From: Verrucomicrobiota bacterium
GTDB lineage: Bacteria > Verrucomicrobiota > Lentisphaeria > JABSQK01 > JAJFLO01
Direction: 5' to 3'
Assembly (NCBI GenBank): GCA_021772615.1
Contig: JAJFLQ010000013.1
Coordinates: 1-43,583, forward strand
Length of the DNA: 43,583 bases
Part shown: positions 7,319 through 17,246 of the stretch, one piece after another
Numbering within the stretch: the first letter of the stretch is position 1
Layout of the letters: each line of letters opens with the position of its first letter
Made by a program: the position numbers and the translations under genes
Notes under the pieces: generated by a model
Told to the model about the DNA's origin: nothing
Database searches by the model: none
What the model saw: the letters and a program-made list of their open reading frames with translations, nothing else

Positions 7319-10300
7319 TGAACCAGTCAGAATCCAGTTCGGTTTCCGGTAATGCAGTCGGTGCGGTGTTGCTTCGTGCCTTCATGCTTTTCGTTGTCGC
7401 GTCGCTGGCGCTGGAGACGGCATACGCCACGAATATCGTACAGCCGTTTCAGATGCACGACGGCAGGAAAATACGCGGCGTGATCGTGCGGCAAACCTCT
7501 AAAGGATACGTCCTTGCTTTACCGAATGGCGTCGCAGAGTTGTCGCGTCGCGACGTGATGATTCCCGGCACTATCACCCGCGAGGCCGCGAAGATTAACG
7601 AGCTCTTGACGTTGATGGAAAAGGCAGTCAATACCGGCGATTTCGAGCGTGTCAATAAGATGTTACAGCCGCTTTCAGAGGCTATTGACGCTTTTAGGAC
7701 CATGACTAAACCCTTCGTTGACTCTATTGTCGCCACCGCTGATCAACGACGGGAATGCCTGTTGCAGGCCCTTGAGTATTACCGGGGCAAAGAGGAAGGA
7801 TTTCCCCAAACGATCCGGTCGTTGCAGCTGATCGGCGACGTTGATCGCTACCAGGCACAGCGCCAGAACGGGCGCCTGCTTGTCGCCGCCTCGACACTTG
7901 CCGATCTGTTTCGGATGAAAGCAGAGATTGCTGCGCTAAATCCGGTTACATCACGCGTCACGCGTGACAAGGACCATGCCGCGTCGGTGCTGGATGATTT
8001 GACACAAGCCATTATCGATGACCTGCGTGCGGCGGCGCTGACAGAATTGAAGTCCAGACAGAAGACGGAGCAATGTCTCGCGCTCATGTCGGCACTCAAG
8101 GGAGGCAGTGCTGCCGGCATCGATTCGCATCTGCAGGCGGACGGCTTGTTAACCGATGTTCTTGAAATCAATGCGACGATCAGGAGCGAGCTGTCCGAAG
8201 CAATCAACGCACTCTTTTCGCTCGATGACAAGTCCGAGGCAGATCTCAGACGGCACACAGCAGCCGTAATCGACCTGCGTGCATACACCGATTTCCTGAT
8301 CGAACTCAAGGCGAGACTTTTCGGCCCGGACAAGGAGAAATGGACCGACACCGTTGATGAGTCGATACGGCTGAATGAGGAGAAGCTGGAGAAGAGTTCG
8401 CAGCGAAAAGGCCTGGTTTCGGACATTCGTGCGGATATCAGACAGGCGCTGTTGTACTACGAAAAAGAGAAATTTCGAGAAGCATATGACACGTACCGTG
8501 CGCTGCAGGCCCATGTGCGTGATGTCGCTTCCGTTACGCCTGAGATTCGTACAACGATCGCAGAGGGCGTGACGCGCTCAAACGCCATGCTCCTGATCGA
8601 CCAGCTCCGGCGTCCCGGCGACCAGTCCAGTGATGACTTGCGACAGTTGCTTGAAGATGCAGAGTCGTTCATGGAGAAACACGAGGAGGAACTGGGAGCG
8701 CTCGATATCGACGGCGCCGTCATTGAGCGCGAGAAATCGAAGGTAAAAAACTATCTGAAATTTATGTTGCGATTCAAGAATCTCCAACGCCAGGCTGAGG
8801 TGAAGCCTGTTGTGACGTGGGAGCGGATGATTATGATGTCCCGCTGGATGGATGGGCTCTTGGGAGCGATACCTGATTCCGCGTTGGCCGACTGGAATCA
8901 TTATCTCGAGAGTTCTTCCGATGACCTTTTCGAGCTTGCGAGTACGGCCTTCTTTCGCGATCCGCCGGCACTTGATGAGGATGCCTGGAAGCTATATATC
9001 TCGTTTGTCACATTCAAACTGAAACGCCGTCACTATTCGGATGCGCGTAAATTGGTTGAACAAGGTCTTGCATTCGACGAACTGGAGGCCAACGCGGAAT
9101 GGAGAAATGAGACGTTGATCCTGTACGCCGAGATAGCCGATGGATTGGTCTCGCGTGGTGACATGGCAGGCGCAGCGGAGATATACACTACGCTGGAATC
9201 CCAATTCCCGGACTTCGCCGCAGCGTTTCTGGTCAAAGATAAGGCTGGAGAGCAAATGTTGAAGAACGCGAATCGCAAAATCGACGAAGGTGATCGTGAC
9301 GGTGCGATCGCGGTCTACAAGGATCTTGCCGGACAGTACCCTGAGTTTGCGGAAAACCGCCGAATTTATGACCGCATCGTCGAATTGACATTTGTACGAA
9401 ATGTTCCGTTGGACCGAGACGCAGAGTTACGCGAAATCGATGACCTGTGTTCAGCGTATGCCGGCCATCTTGAAAATGTGCGAATATTGCGAGATATCGC
9501 GGACAGAATTGTTGAAGAATTCGAAGCATCGTGGCTTGACGGGAACTATGTCGAGGCCGTCGAAGAGTATATAGAATTCGGCCAGTCATTTCCAAATTTT
9601 TCCCGGGAAGCCGACATCATGCAGAAAACCGCCAGGAAAATTAAAGGCAAAGTGTATCTAGTGCTGCAGGAGCATCGAAATTCTGGTAAACCGACGTCAA
9701 TCTCATTGGTCAGCGCGCTCAAAAGCCTGATCCAGCGCCATCCCGTCGTGTCAAGTGAGAACAAGCTCGACTTGCTCTATGTGGATGTAAAATTGGCGCT
9801 GGCAACAGAATTTATTAAGACAGGACAATTTGTTCGTGCATTCGAAATCTATGAAGAGATTATCAATACCAACCCGGATATTGCACGCGATAAGGAACTC
9901 GGGAAGAAAATGGGCGAGTTGCAATGGCGGTATAATGTGGATCGATGGCTTAGCCCCCTCGGCATAACCGACCGTAAAGACTCGATTGCCTTTGCATTAA
10001 CAATTTTGATGTGGCCGCTCTTGTTCCTGCGATCATTTATGGCAGGTCGCGCAAAAGGGCACATGGGATACCGCATGCTCCACGTGGCAAGCGTTCTGGC
10101 GGTTTTTCTCGTGCTTCTGTCGTGTTTTATCTACGGCAAATACCCTTATTTTCAAGCATTTGTTTTCGCCTTCGTTCTCCCGCAGATCATCTTCCAGTCG
10201 CTCGGATACACGACCTATCTTTGTTTCCCTTTGATTTACTGTGAACGCATCCTCGGATTCGAATACAAAATTCTACTGCTGTTGCAAAAGCTCCCGAAGG

Positions 10301-13300
10301 ACAAGGTCGGTTTTCTTCGTCCGATCATCAGGTTGATTGCGAAGGACGTCGACAGACGTAGAGAGGACCTCCCGCTGCTGCATGACCGTACTTTGTACAA
10401 GATCGAAAAGGCAATTTATGTATCACAGGCCAAGCCGGAGAAGGGATACGAGCTCTTTGAAAAATTAATGAAACGTCTCGAACAGGAACTGGTAAAGACC
10501 AGCAGCTGGAAGAAGAATTACAGTACCTGCCTCTATAACCTCGGCGCGATTGCCTATCACCTCGATCGGCATGACACGGCCAAGCAACATTTGCTTGAGC
10601 ATCTTGATCTTTCTCCTCAGCATGTGGAAACACGCAGTCTGTTGAGCGAATTGTTGTTTGAGGAGCAAGATTATAATGGTGCGATTCCGCACCTGAAAGT
10701 CTGTCTCGCGGCGTACGGCGGGGACGATGCGATGTGGTACCGGCTGGGGCGATGTTTCTTTGAGGTCGGGAGTTATGTCGCTGCCTACAAGTGTTTTGGC
10801 TCTGTTGATGAAAAGGACAGAGATGTCCTGTTTTACGGCGCTCGCTCCTACGCGAAGGCGGACGAATTGGCTATCGCCGTGGAATGGTTTCAGGCATTGC
10901 TGCGGTATTTTCCGCAGGACAGCGAGGCGATTTACAGTCTCGCAGCGGCATTTGCCCAGAGCATGCAGGACAAGAAGGCCGTCAAAATCATCGGACTGCT
11001 GAAGAAAGACGATCCCTACTATGCCCGCGCCCAGGTGCTGGTTGGAAATATCCTTCTGCGCTCCGGTAAACTGAAGGAAGCAAACGAAATTTTCTCACAT
11101 GCGCTTAAATCAGACAACGACTGTGTACAGGCCCTGATCGGGTTGGGGCAAATGGCTATGATCCAGGAGAAGCAGGACCAGGCGACCTCTATTTTCGAGC
11201 AGGCACTCAAGGTCGCGGCAGACAATCCGACTGCAAACTACTTCTACGCTATCCTCACCGAGTCGACAGACGAGATTCGGGCGATCGAACACTATAAGAA
11301 GGCAGCCGCGTTAAAGGAGCGACGGCGCGTATCAGAAAAACGCATCGGCATCATATACTTCCGCAGAAAAGACTATGAGTTGGCTACAGGCCATCTGGAG
11401 TCCGCCGTGGCCGAGGGTGAAGATGCACCGTGGATTCTTTTCGCCTGCGCCTACGGGCTGGCCGTGCACCGTAAACATGATTCGTGTCGCAATGTACTCG
11501 GCAAAATTCTTGCGTCGCCGTCGGAAGACGCCAGCTGGCGCACGCGATCGCCCAACGCGGTCTATTCGTTGGGGATTGCGTTGTTCGAGGGAGGCGCGTT
11601 CGGCGATGCTTATCAGTGTTTCGAATATGTTCGGGACCACCTTGGAAAGGAATCGGACGCAGTCAAGGAATTGCTCATAGAGACACGGTTCCGCATGGTG
11701 ATTCAATTGCTGTCTGCGGGATCTTTTGTCGAGGCCCATAACACTTTGGCCGAATTGGCAGAAGGAATCACGGACCCTGACCGTTTTGCGACCTGCAAAT
11801 ATTACTCGGCTCTGTGTCTGTTATACCTTCGCAAGTACACGGACGCTGCCAAGATTCTCAAGGTGCTTGCGGATCATGACAAGAAGGATCCTCGTTACCA
11901 ATATCATCACATCGTGGCCGAATTGGGATGCGGCAATGTCAAGCAGGGCGCACAGTTGCTGCTGGCAATGCGTAAGCGCGACGATCTCACGCTCTTTCTC
12001 CGTGCGGGTTTGCAAACGGTACAAGCTTATCTCGAAGCGAAACAGGGGCACCCGAAGAAAGCGGCGCTCACGTTGCAGGTCATTCCGGATTACCGGGAAG
12101 GCGAGCCGGGCGATGAGTATATCCGTCGCGAACTGTTGTTGAGCCGTCTGTTTTATCTGTGTCATGCGCGCGATTCAAGGCAGATCAACTCATTAATAAA
12201 CGATCTGCCAGACGACCGGAAAGCGTCGGCAGCGCTGCTTCACGCTACTGCGGCGGTGGAAAGCGGGCAGCTGAAAGTTGCGAAAGATATTATCAAACCG
12301 TTTGCCGATCATTCCGAGCAAAGTAATAAGCTCTTCACAATTCTTGCTTCCGAGGTCGCAAAAAAGGCGGTGAAGGATAAGGCGTACGGAACCGCCAGAA
12401 GTATTTTTGAGGAAATACCTGCACCATCAAAAGAAATCGAGAATGTATGTGTGCTTCTGACCATGTCTGAGTCAATGGAGTCGATTGACGAATATGAAGC
12501 GGTCAATAACACCATCATGCATTTGAGTAACTATCTGCCCAAGCTCGATGATGGCAAGCTCGCCCATATTCTCGTACATAACCTCGGTATTCTGCACTTG
12601 AAGCGGGCCTTGATGGTTGAGGAAGCAGTTGGTTTTCCGAAAATAAACGAAATTTGGCATAGCTGCCTTGGTTTCTGGGAAGAAAATATTTTCAAATCAC
12701 AGGATTTCTGGAATCACGAACAAGCGCGATTCTCATCCGACGGTCAGACGCTTAAGCCATTTTCGAAAAGGGAAGCGGAGGGCATTTGCAAGAAGTTTCT
12801 TGATGATAATTTCGCCGAAATTTCCATCGCATACATCATTGGATGGTTGGACCGAAATCACGCTCCGGGCGTCGAACGGCATCTCGCCTTGCTCGATAAA
12901 GTGAGTACCATGGCCGACAGCGCTATGCCGAATTACGAAAAGCTAAAGAGCGGATTCTCGGCGTTGATGAAGGGAATCGACCGCAGCGACGACCGATTCT
13001 TAACGTGGGATTTCAACGTCCTTCATCTTTCCGTGAAGCAGGCGATAAGCAATGCGCTGGAACTGGATGATGCTGACGAACTGCAGCACCGCATAGAGAC
13101 TTTCGAAATCTGCCGCGACAGATACGAAAGTCCCAAGGACTATCGTCTGGCACAGCGCCAGTATAATTCAAATCTTCTCGATGCTCTTCATCTCGGCATA
13201 AATGATAAGTTTTCAGAGGCCGGGAATAAGTTGAATCTTGTGCTGGCAGACATACCTCCGGGTATGGTTACTGACGAGATGGTCGAGCGTTTAACGGAAA

Positions 13301-13437
13301 TTCGGGAGGCATGCCGGACGACTGGCGGTGATGGCGCAAAGGAGTCTAAGCTCAAAGAAGATTTCGAGAAGCTCTATACCACAGTAAAAAGCAAACGAAT
13401 GGCTTCGGAAACGAAAGTCGCGACAACAAACTGGTAA
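7315..13437 (+). CDS. Giant TPR-repeat membrane protein, function unknown
   Basis: 2040 residues. A hydrophobic leader (residues about 17-38, ending ALETAYA) suggests export of the N-terminal half. It is followed by a short beta segment (QPFQMHDGRKIRGVIVRQTS) resembling the SHD1/SH3-like start of some planctomycetal secreted proteins. Residues 60-880 are almost entirely helical and charged, with TPR-like stretches from about 590. Hydrophobic segments lie near 889-910, 921-943 and 945-980, probably three membrane passes. From about 1040 to 1800 there are many TPR units (for example LYNLGAIAYHLDRHDTAKQH, then MWYRLGRCFFEVGSYVAAY). An odd number of passes would put the C-terminal TPR array in the cytoplasm opposite the N-terminal half. 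It is followed after 31 bases by a small J-like gene. It may be a scaffold linking envelope and cytoplasm; no enzymatic domain was found. Confidence 0.85.
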   Translation: MMNQSESSSVSGNAVGAVLLRAFMLFVVASLALETAYATNIVQPFQMHDGRKIRGVIVRQTSKGYVLALPNGVAELSRRDVMIPGTITREAAKINELLTLMEKAVNTGDFERVNKMLQPLSEAIDAFRTMTKPFVDSIVATADQRRECLLQALEYYRGKEEGFPQTIRSLQLIGDVDRYQAQRQNGRLLVAASTLADLFRMKAEIAALNPVTSRVTRDKDHAASVLDDLTQAIIDDLRAAALTELKSRQKTEQCLALMSALKGGSAAGIDSHLQADGLLTDVLEINATIRSELSEAINALFSLDDKSEADLRRHTAAVIDLRAYTDFLIELKARLFGPDKEKWTDTVDESIRLNEEKLEKSSQRKGLVSDIRADIRQALLYYEKEKFREAYDTYRALQAHVRDVASVTPEIRTTIAEGVTRSNAMLLIDQLRRPGDQSSDDLRQLLEDAESFMEKHEEELGALDIDGAVIEREKSKVKNYLKFMLRFKNLQRQAEVKPVVTWERMIMMSRWMDGLLGAIPDSALADWNHYLESSSDDLFELASTAFFRDPPALDEDAWKLYISFVTFKLKRRHYSDARKLVEQGLAFDELEANAEWRNETLILYAEIADGLVSRGDMAGAAEIYTTLESQFPDFAAAFLVKDKAGEQMLKNANRKIDEGDRDGAIAVYKDLAGQYPEFAENRRIYDRIVELTFVRNVPLDRDAELREIDDLCSAYAGHLENVRILRDIADRIVEEFEASWLDGNYVEAVEEYIEFGQSFPNFSREADIMQKTARKIKGKVYLVLQEHRNSGKPTSISLVSALKSLIQRHPVVSSENKLDLLYVDVKLALATEFIKTGQFVRAFEIYEEIINTNPDIARDKELGKKMGELQWRYNVDRWLSPLGITDRKDSIAFALTILMWPLLFLRSFMAGRAKGHMGYRMLHVASVLAVFLVLLSCFIYGKYPYFQAFVFAFVLPQIIFQSLGYTTYLCFPLIYCERILGFEYKILLLLQKLPKDKVGFLRPIIRLIAKDVDRRREDLPLLHDRTLYKIEKAIYVSQAKPEKGYELFEKLMKRLEQELVKTSSWKKNYSTCLYNLGAIAYHLDRHDTAKQHLLEHLDLSPQHVETRSLLSELLFEEQDYNGAIPHLKVCLAAYGGDDAMWYRLGRCFFEVGSYVAAYKCFGSVDEKDRDVLFYGARSYAKADELAIAVEWFQALLRYFPQDSEAIYSLAAAFAQSMQDKKAVKIIGLLKKDDPYYARAQVLVGNILLRSGKLKEANEIFSHALKSDNDCVQALIGLGQMAMIQEKQDQATSIFEQALKVAADNPTANYFYAILTESTDEIRAIEHYKKAAALKERRRVSEKRIGIIYFRRKDYELATGHLESAVAEGEDAPWILFACAYGLAVHRKHDSCRNVLGKILASPSEDASWRTRSPNAVYSLGIALFEGGAFGDAYQCFEYVRDHLGKESDAVKELLIETRFRMVIQLLSAGSFVEAHNTLAELAEGITDPDRFATCKYYSALCLLYLRKYTDAAKILKVLADHDKKDPRYQYHHIVAELGCGNVKQGAQLLLAMRKRDDLTLFLRAGLQTVQAYLEAKQGHPKKAALTLQVIPDYREGEPGDEYIRRELLLSRLFYLCHARDSRQINSLINDLPDDRKASAALLHATAAVESGQLKVAKDIIKPFADHSEQSNKLFTILASEVAKKAVKDKAYGTARSIFEEIPAPSKEIENVCVLLTMSESMESIDEYEAVNNTIMHLSNYLPKLDDGKLAHILVHNLGILHLKRALMVEEAVGFPKINEIWHSCLGFWEENIFKSQDFWNHEQARFSSDGQTLKPFSKREAEGICKKFLDDNFAEISIAYIIGWLDRNHAPGVERHLALLDKVSTMADSAMPNYEKLKSGFSALMKGIDRSDDRFLTWDFNVLHLSVKQAISNALELDDADELQHRIETFEICRDRYESPKDYRLAQRQYNSNLLDALHLGINDKFSEAGNKLNLVLADIPPGMVTDEMVERLTEIREACRTTGGDGAKESKLKEDFEKLYTTVKSKRMASETKVATTNW

Positions 13438-13468
13438 CAGCACAGTCGGCAGATATGAGGATGTTACA

Positions 13469-13930
13469 ATGACATTACTACCAGAGGACAAAGATCCGTT
13501 TTCGCGCTTTAATCCCTATGCGGTTCTTAAGCTGCCGCCGACGGCTTCGTCGAAGCAGATCGACGAGGCCGCAAAGAACGTGAAAATGAAAGACCTGAAA
13601 AAGGAAGAGCAGGCGGAACTAAAGAAGATGCTTGTTGCGTTGAAGCATAATCCCACGCGAGTAACGGTGAACGCACTAATCGTCGACAAGGTCGATCCGG
13701 CGATGGTAGACGATCAGCTCAAGAATCTGCCGAATCTGAAAACTGAGAAAATCAAGTTACCGCCAATCGCGTTGGACCAAGTATTAATTGAGGGACAAAG
13801 CGTTGACATTAGCCAAAAGGACTTCAAAGCGCTTAAGAAGATTGCTGAAATGGAGATCGATCTTGAAGCGGTCAACGCGTTGTTGTCGGCAACCAATAAC
13901 CTGGAAAATGACATTTTATTCGAGATTTGA
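13469..13930 (+). CDS. Small acidic/basic protein with a J-domain-like N-terminus lacking HPD
   Basis: 153 residues, start ATG 13469 preceded by GAGG at about 13457-13460. Residues 10-31 (DPFSRFNPYAVLKLPPTASS, then KQIDEA) resemble helix I and the loop before helix II of a DnaJ J-domain ('..YEVLGV...AS..EIK.AY'), but the HPD tripeptide needed to stimulate DnaK is absent. The middle is lysine/glutamate-rich (MKDLKKEEQAELKKML) and the remainder is alternating helix and strand. No signal peptide or membrane segment is seen. It lies between the TPR giant (31 bases) and gpmI (3 bases), so all three are likely cotranscribed. The J-domain resemblance is by eye; the protein may be a cytoplasmic partner of the TPR protein, which is inference only. 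Confidence 0.75.
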   Translation: MTLLPEDKDPFSRFNPYAVLKLPPTASSKQIDEAAKNVKMKDLKKEEQAELKKMLVALKHNPTRVTVNALIVDKVDPAMVDDQLKNLPNLKTEKIKLPPIALDQVLIEGQSVDISQKDFKALKKIAEMEIDLEAVNALLSATNNLENDILFEI

Positions 13931-13933
13931 ACA

Positions 13934-15583
13934 ATGATCTGTAAATTGGAGAAATTGGAGACAGCGCCCGCCCGCCGCCCTGTCGTATTATGTATTATGG
14001 ATGGCATTGCTGTTGGTCGCGTATACGACGGTAATGCGGTACACCATGCCTACAAGCCCAACCTGGACAAGCTCGCTGCGACGTGTCCATATACGTTGTT
14101 AAAAGCGCACGGGCACGCCGTTGGTATGCCGTCCGACCAGGACATGGGAAACAGCGAGGTCGGTCATAATGCGATCGGCAGTGGGCGGGTTTTCGCGCAG
14201 GGGGCCAAGCTGGTGAGCGACGCATTGGCAAGCGGGGGAATCTACCAGCGTCCTGTATGGAAACAAGCGATCGGCACGTGTCGTGAAAATGCGTCGACCC
14301 TGCATTTCATCGGATTGCTGTCCGACGGCAATGTGCACAGCCACATCGACCACCTCAGACAAATGATTACCGCGGCGGCGGACGCAGGTATTCAGAAAAT
14401 TCGTGTTCACGTTTTGTTGGACGGACGAGATGTCGGGGAGACGTCTGCGCTCGATTATGTGTGCCCGTTCGAGGTGTTTCTTGACACCTTCAATCAATCC
14501 GGTTTCGATTTTAGGATCGCGTCGGGCGGTGGTCGTATGCGAATAACGATGGATCGCTACGGTGCGGATTGGTCAATGGTGGAAAAGGGCTGGTTCACAC
14601 ATGTTCACGGCAGTGGCAAGACGTATGGCAGCGCAGTGGAGGCAGTAGAGACCGCACGCAGGGAGAACGCTGTTATCGACCAGGATCTGCCGCCTTTTGT
14701 CATCGCCGACGACAACGGGCCGGTCGGACCAATATGTGACGGCGATTCGGTGATCCTATTCAATTTCCGCGGAGACCGCGCAATCGAGCTGTGTCGTGCA
14801 TTTGAAGACGATGACTTTGACAAATTCGAACGCGGTCAGCGACCGGACGTATTTTTTGCTGCCATGACGCAGTATGATTCCGATCAAAAGGTGCCGAAAC
14901 ATTTTCTCGTCGATCCACCCGAACTCGATCGTACGATGGGTGAGTATCTCGCAGCTTCAGGACTCAGGCAGCTAGCCGTCAGCGAGACGCAGAAGTTCGG
15001 TCATGTGACGTATTTTTTTAATGGCAACAGGTCCGGAAAATTCAGCGAGGAGTTGGAGGATTATGTCGAGGTGCGATCGGACAATGTCCCGTTCGAGCAG
15101 CGACCGTGGATGAAAGCCGCAGAGATTACGGATGCGGTCGTAGACGGGATATTGTCGCAACGATATGACTTCATCCGCCTGAATTATCCCAATGGAGACA
15201 TGGTTGGTCACACCGGAAATTTTCAGGCAGCGAAAATCGCCGTCGAAGCGGTAGATCTTAGCGTCGGAAGGTTGTGTCGGGCGATAACCCGTGTGGGCGG
15301 CATGATGATCGTAACTGCGGACCACGGAAATGCGGATGAGATGTTCGAATGGGACCAGAAGTCCGGTCATGTTCGGTGCGAAAACGGCATGCCCAAATCA
15401 AAGACATGTCATACATTGAATCCGGTACCGTGCTACCTTTATGATGCCCGGACCGATGGCGCAGACGCCGTCGGTCTTGTCGACGGGTTGGGCATAAGCA
15501 GTTTGGCCGCGACCTGCTTGAATTGTTTGGGTTACAAGGCACCCGAAGGATATGACAAGTCGTTGCTGCCGGCCGCGGGTTAA
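13934..15583 (+). CDS. gpmI: 2,3-bisphosphoglycerate-independent phosphoglycerate mutase
   Basis: 549 residues. It interconverts 3- and 2-phosphoglycerate in glycolysis using two metal ions and a phosphoserine intermediate. Visible motifs: first metal Asp in VVLCIMDGIAVG; catalytic Ser74 in DQDMGNSEVGHNAIGSGR; LLSDGNVHSHIDHL; VHVLLDGRDVGETSA; FNFRGDRAIEL; and the C-terminal metal motif TADHGNADEMFEWD. The length and the opening 'MDG.A.GR..DGNAVHHA' recall the longer plant/kinetoplastid-type subgroup rather than the roughly 510-residue B. subtilis type. Its ATG follows the J-like gene stop by three bases. It ends 73 bases before the convergent FGE-like gene; an ACGCCGGCGT palindrome (15621-15630) lies in that gap but has no T-run. 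Confidence 0.95.
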   Translation: MICKLEKLETAPARRPVVLCIMDGIAVGRVYDGNAVHHAYKPNLDKLAATCPYTLLKAHGHAVGMPSDQDMGNSEVGHNAIGSGRVFAQGAKLVSDALASGGIYQRPVWKQAIGTCRENASTLHFIGLLSDGNVHSHIDHLRQMITAAADAGIQKIRVHVLLDGRDVGETSALDYVCPFEVFLDTFNQSGFDFRIASGGGRMRITMDRYGADWSMVEKGWFTHVHGSGKTYGSAVEAVETARRENAVIDQDLPPFVIADDNGPVGPICDGDSVILFNFRGDRAIELCRAFEDDDFDKFERGQRPDVFFAAMTQYDSDQKVPKHFLVDPPELDRTMGEYLAASGLRQLAVSETQKFGHVTYFFNGNRSGKFSEELEDYVEVRSDNVPFEQRPWMKAAEITDAVVDGILSQRYDFIRLNYPNGDMVGHTGNFQAAKIAVEAVDLSVGRLCRAITRVGGMMIVTADHGNADEMFEWDQKSGHVRCENGMPKSKTCHTLNPVPCYLYDARTDGADAVGLVDGLGISSLAATCLNCLGYKAPEGYDKSLLPAAG

Positions 15584-15656
15584 TAATGTAGGTTGGAGCT
15601 GCGGGACTTCGATTGCCCGAACGCCGGCGTCCGTTGGCACCACGTCGTACCAGCCT

Positions 15657-17126
15657 TCACAGCGACGCAATGCGAATCACGAATTGAATTGTTACTGCTG
15701 CGAGCAACGCACACCATACCGCCAGCAGTGCTTTGTCGGCGGTCATTAATGTGTTGTCGATCGGTATGTCGTCGTGACTCGACACAGCTCTCGGCTGAGT
15801 GACTTCGCTTTTTTCCGCAGGTGCTTTGGCTTCGTAGGACTCGGACGGGCCGGGTTTTTTCTGGTCAGTCGGCGGGCTTTCTCTCTTGCTGGCCATCCGC
15901 GATTTCAGAATACGCTCGGATTCTTCGCTGATATCCTGTGCCATCTTGTCGCGCGATTCGCGTTCAGTAGTGGACGTACCCGTTGGTTTGTCGCTTTTCC
16001 TGCGGAATTTTACGCCCATACTCTCTAGATCGCGTTTTCCGATCCCGCCTTTGCCGGCAGTGCTCGGTGCCGGTTGTTCTGCCCGTCTCTCGGTCGTTGC
16101 CGCAGGGGGAGGGGGAGGGCTCGCTGCCGGCGGTGCGGGCGCCAATTTTTTCAATGATTTTTTCGGACTCGTAGCCGTATCGCCAGCCAAGGGCGTCGGG
16201 GCCGACGTTGTGCTGACGGTATTCAGTGGTTGTTTTATCCGCCTCTGTGGCGAGTAGGCATCCGCCTCTCCGCCCTCAAGGGCGGTTCGGTATATCTCGA
16301 AGATCACATCAGGCACGCATATCATCCGAAAGCCGCCGTAGTCGACACGTTTTTCCGGCGGATGGCTGATGGTCTGGGCGAGACAGTTCGCGTACTCAAC
16401 GCCGTTGCACCAGGAACCCCCGCGCAATATGTGCGGTTCCCGCGGATCGTCGACATCATCAAGACACCATTCCCAGAGATTCCCGACCATGTCCATGCAT
16501 CCGAAGGGGCTCGCATTTCCCGGAAAACTGTTGTTTGGTTTCGTGTTTTCGTGACGGGCTGCTCCCTGGAAGCAGGCAAGTTTTTCATCCGGATCGTCGT
16601 AACCCCAGGGGAAAAAGCGGCCATCGATACCACGCGCGGCGATTTCCCACTCCAGCTCACTCGGGAGACTGTAGTAAATGCCCGTCTGCTTACGCATCCA
16701 ACGGCAATATTCCTTGGCGTCAAGCCAACTTACATGACTGACCGGGCAATTCGGTTCGGGGGATACAAGATGCAGGCGCTCCAGATCCTCTGCCGGGTAA
16801 TCCCAGCCGGTGTCCTCAAGGAACTTCATGAAGTGACTTACAGTCACCGGAAATTTTGCCATGTAAATAGGCGCCGGCAATTCCGCGTAGTCATCATCAC
16901 GGCCGCTGATGAATGGCCCCGGTGGTATTATGACGTATACATTGCCAAGCTGGTCCTTTATGATTTTCTCCCACTTTACCTTCACAACCGGGTTCAGGAT
17001 CTCCAAATTCTCCCGGGCATCGACCATAATATCCCACTTCGCCTGCAGGTATTCCGACTCCGACAGTTTTTTCCCCGAATATTTGTACTCGAGTTGGACC
17101 AGACGTTGTTGTAACTTCGAATTCAT
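15657..17126 (-). CDS. FGE/SUMF1-fold protein with a C-terminal membrane anchor
   Basis: 489 residues from the ATG at 17126; upstream in-frame codons to 17246 are unlikely to be translated. Residues 60-271 form an FGE-sulfatase (formylglycine-generating enzyme-like) fold: VYVIIPPGPFISGRDDDYAE, FPVTVSHFMKFLEDTG, PVSHVSWLDAKEYCRWM, LPSELEWEIAARG, MVGNLWEWC and LRGGSWCNG...GGFRM. True sulfatase-activating enzymes have two cysteines in a C-x4-C arrangement near GGS; here they are Cys240 and Cys248 (C-x7-C), so formylglycine synthesis is doubtful. A long Pro/Ser/Lys linker (about 300-460) leads to one hydrophobic helix at about 466-486 and a three-residue tail, so it looks tail-anchored with the fold domain in the cytoplasm. 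No sulfatase gene lies nearby. It follows the single-pass protein on the same strand after 120 bases. Confidence 0.85.
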   Translation of the reverse strand: MNSKLQQRLVQLEYKYSGKKLSESEYLQAKWDIMVDARENLEILNPVVKVKWEKIIKDQLGNVYVIIPPGPFISGRDDDYAELPAPIYMAKFPVTVSHFMKFLEDTGWDYPAEDLERLHLVSPEPNCPVSHVSWLDAKEYCRWMRKQTGIYYSLPSELEWEIAARGIDGRFFPWGYDDPDEKLACFQGAARHENTKPNNSFPGNASPFGCMDMVGNLWEWCLDDVDDPREPHILRGGSWCNGVEYANCLAQTISHPPEKRVDYGGFRMICVPDVIFEIYRTALEGGEADAYSPQRRIKQPLNTVSTTSAPTPLAGDTATSPKKSLKKLAPAPPAASPPPPPAATTERRAEQPAPSTAGKGGIGKRDLESMGVKFRRKSDKPTGTSTTERESRDKMAQDISEESERILKSRMASKRESPPTDQKKPGPSESYEAKAPAEKSEVTQPRAVSSHDDIPIDNTLMTADKALLAVWCALLAAVTIQFVIRIASL

Positions 17127-17246
17127 CGTGTGTTCTCTGTATGAATTAATCAGGCTTGCGTGTCGCTCCGTACCGATCAATCGCGCATGACGTAAGCTAT
17201 CACATGACTTGAATGCGATCAAGCGCAACGGGGGCCGGGATCGCAC

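Noticed and set aside
16230..17114. 294-codon plus-strand frame opposite the FGE-fold gene
   Set aside because: The minus strand encodes a clear FGE-sulfatase fold; the plus frame has no domain and is a mirror of that codon bias.
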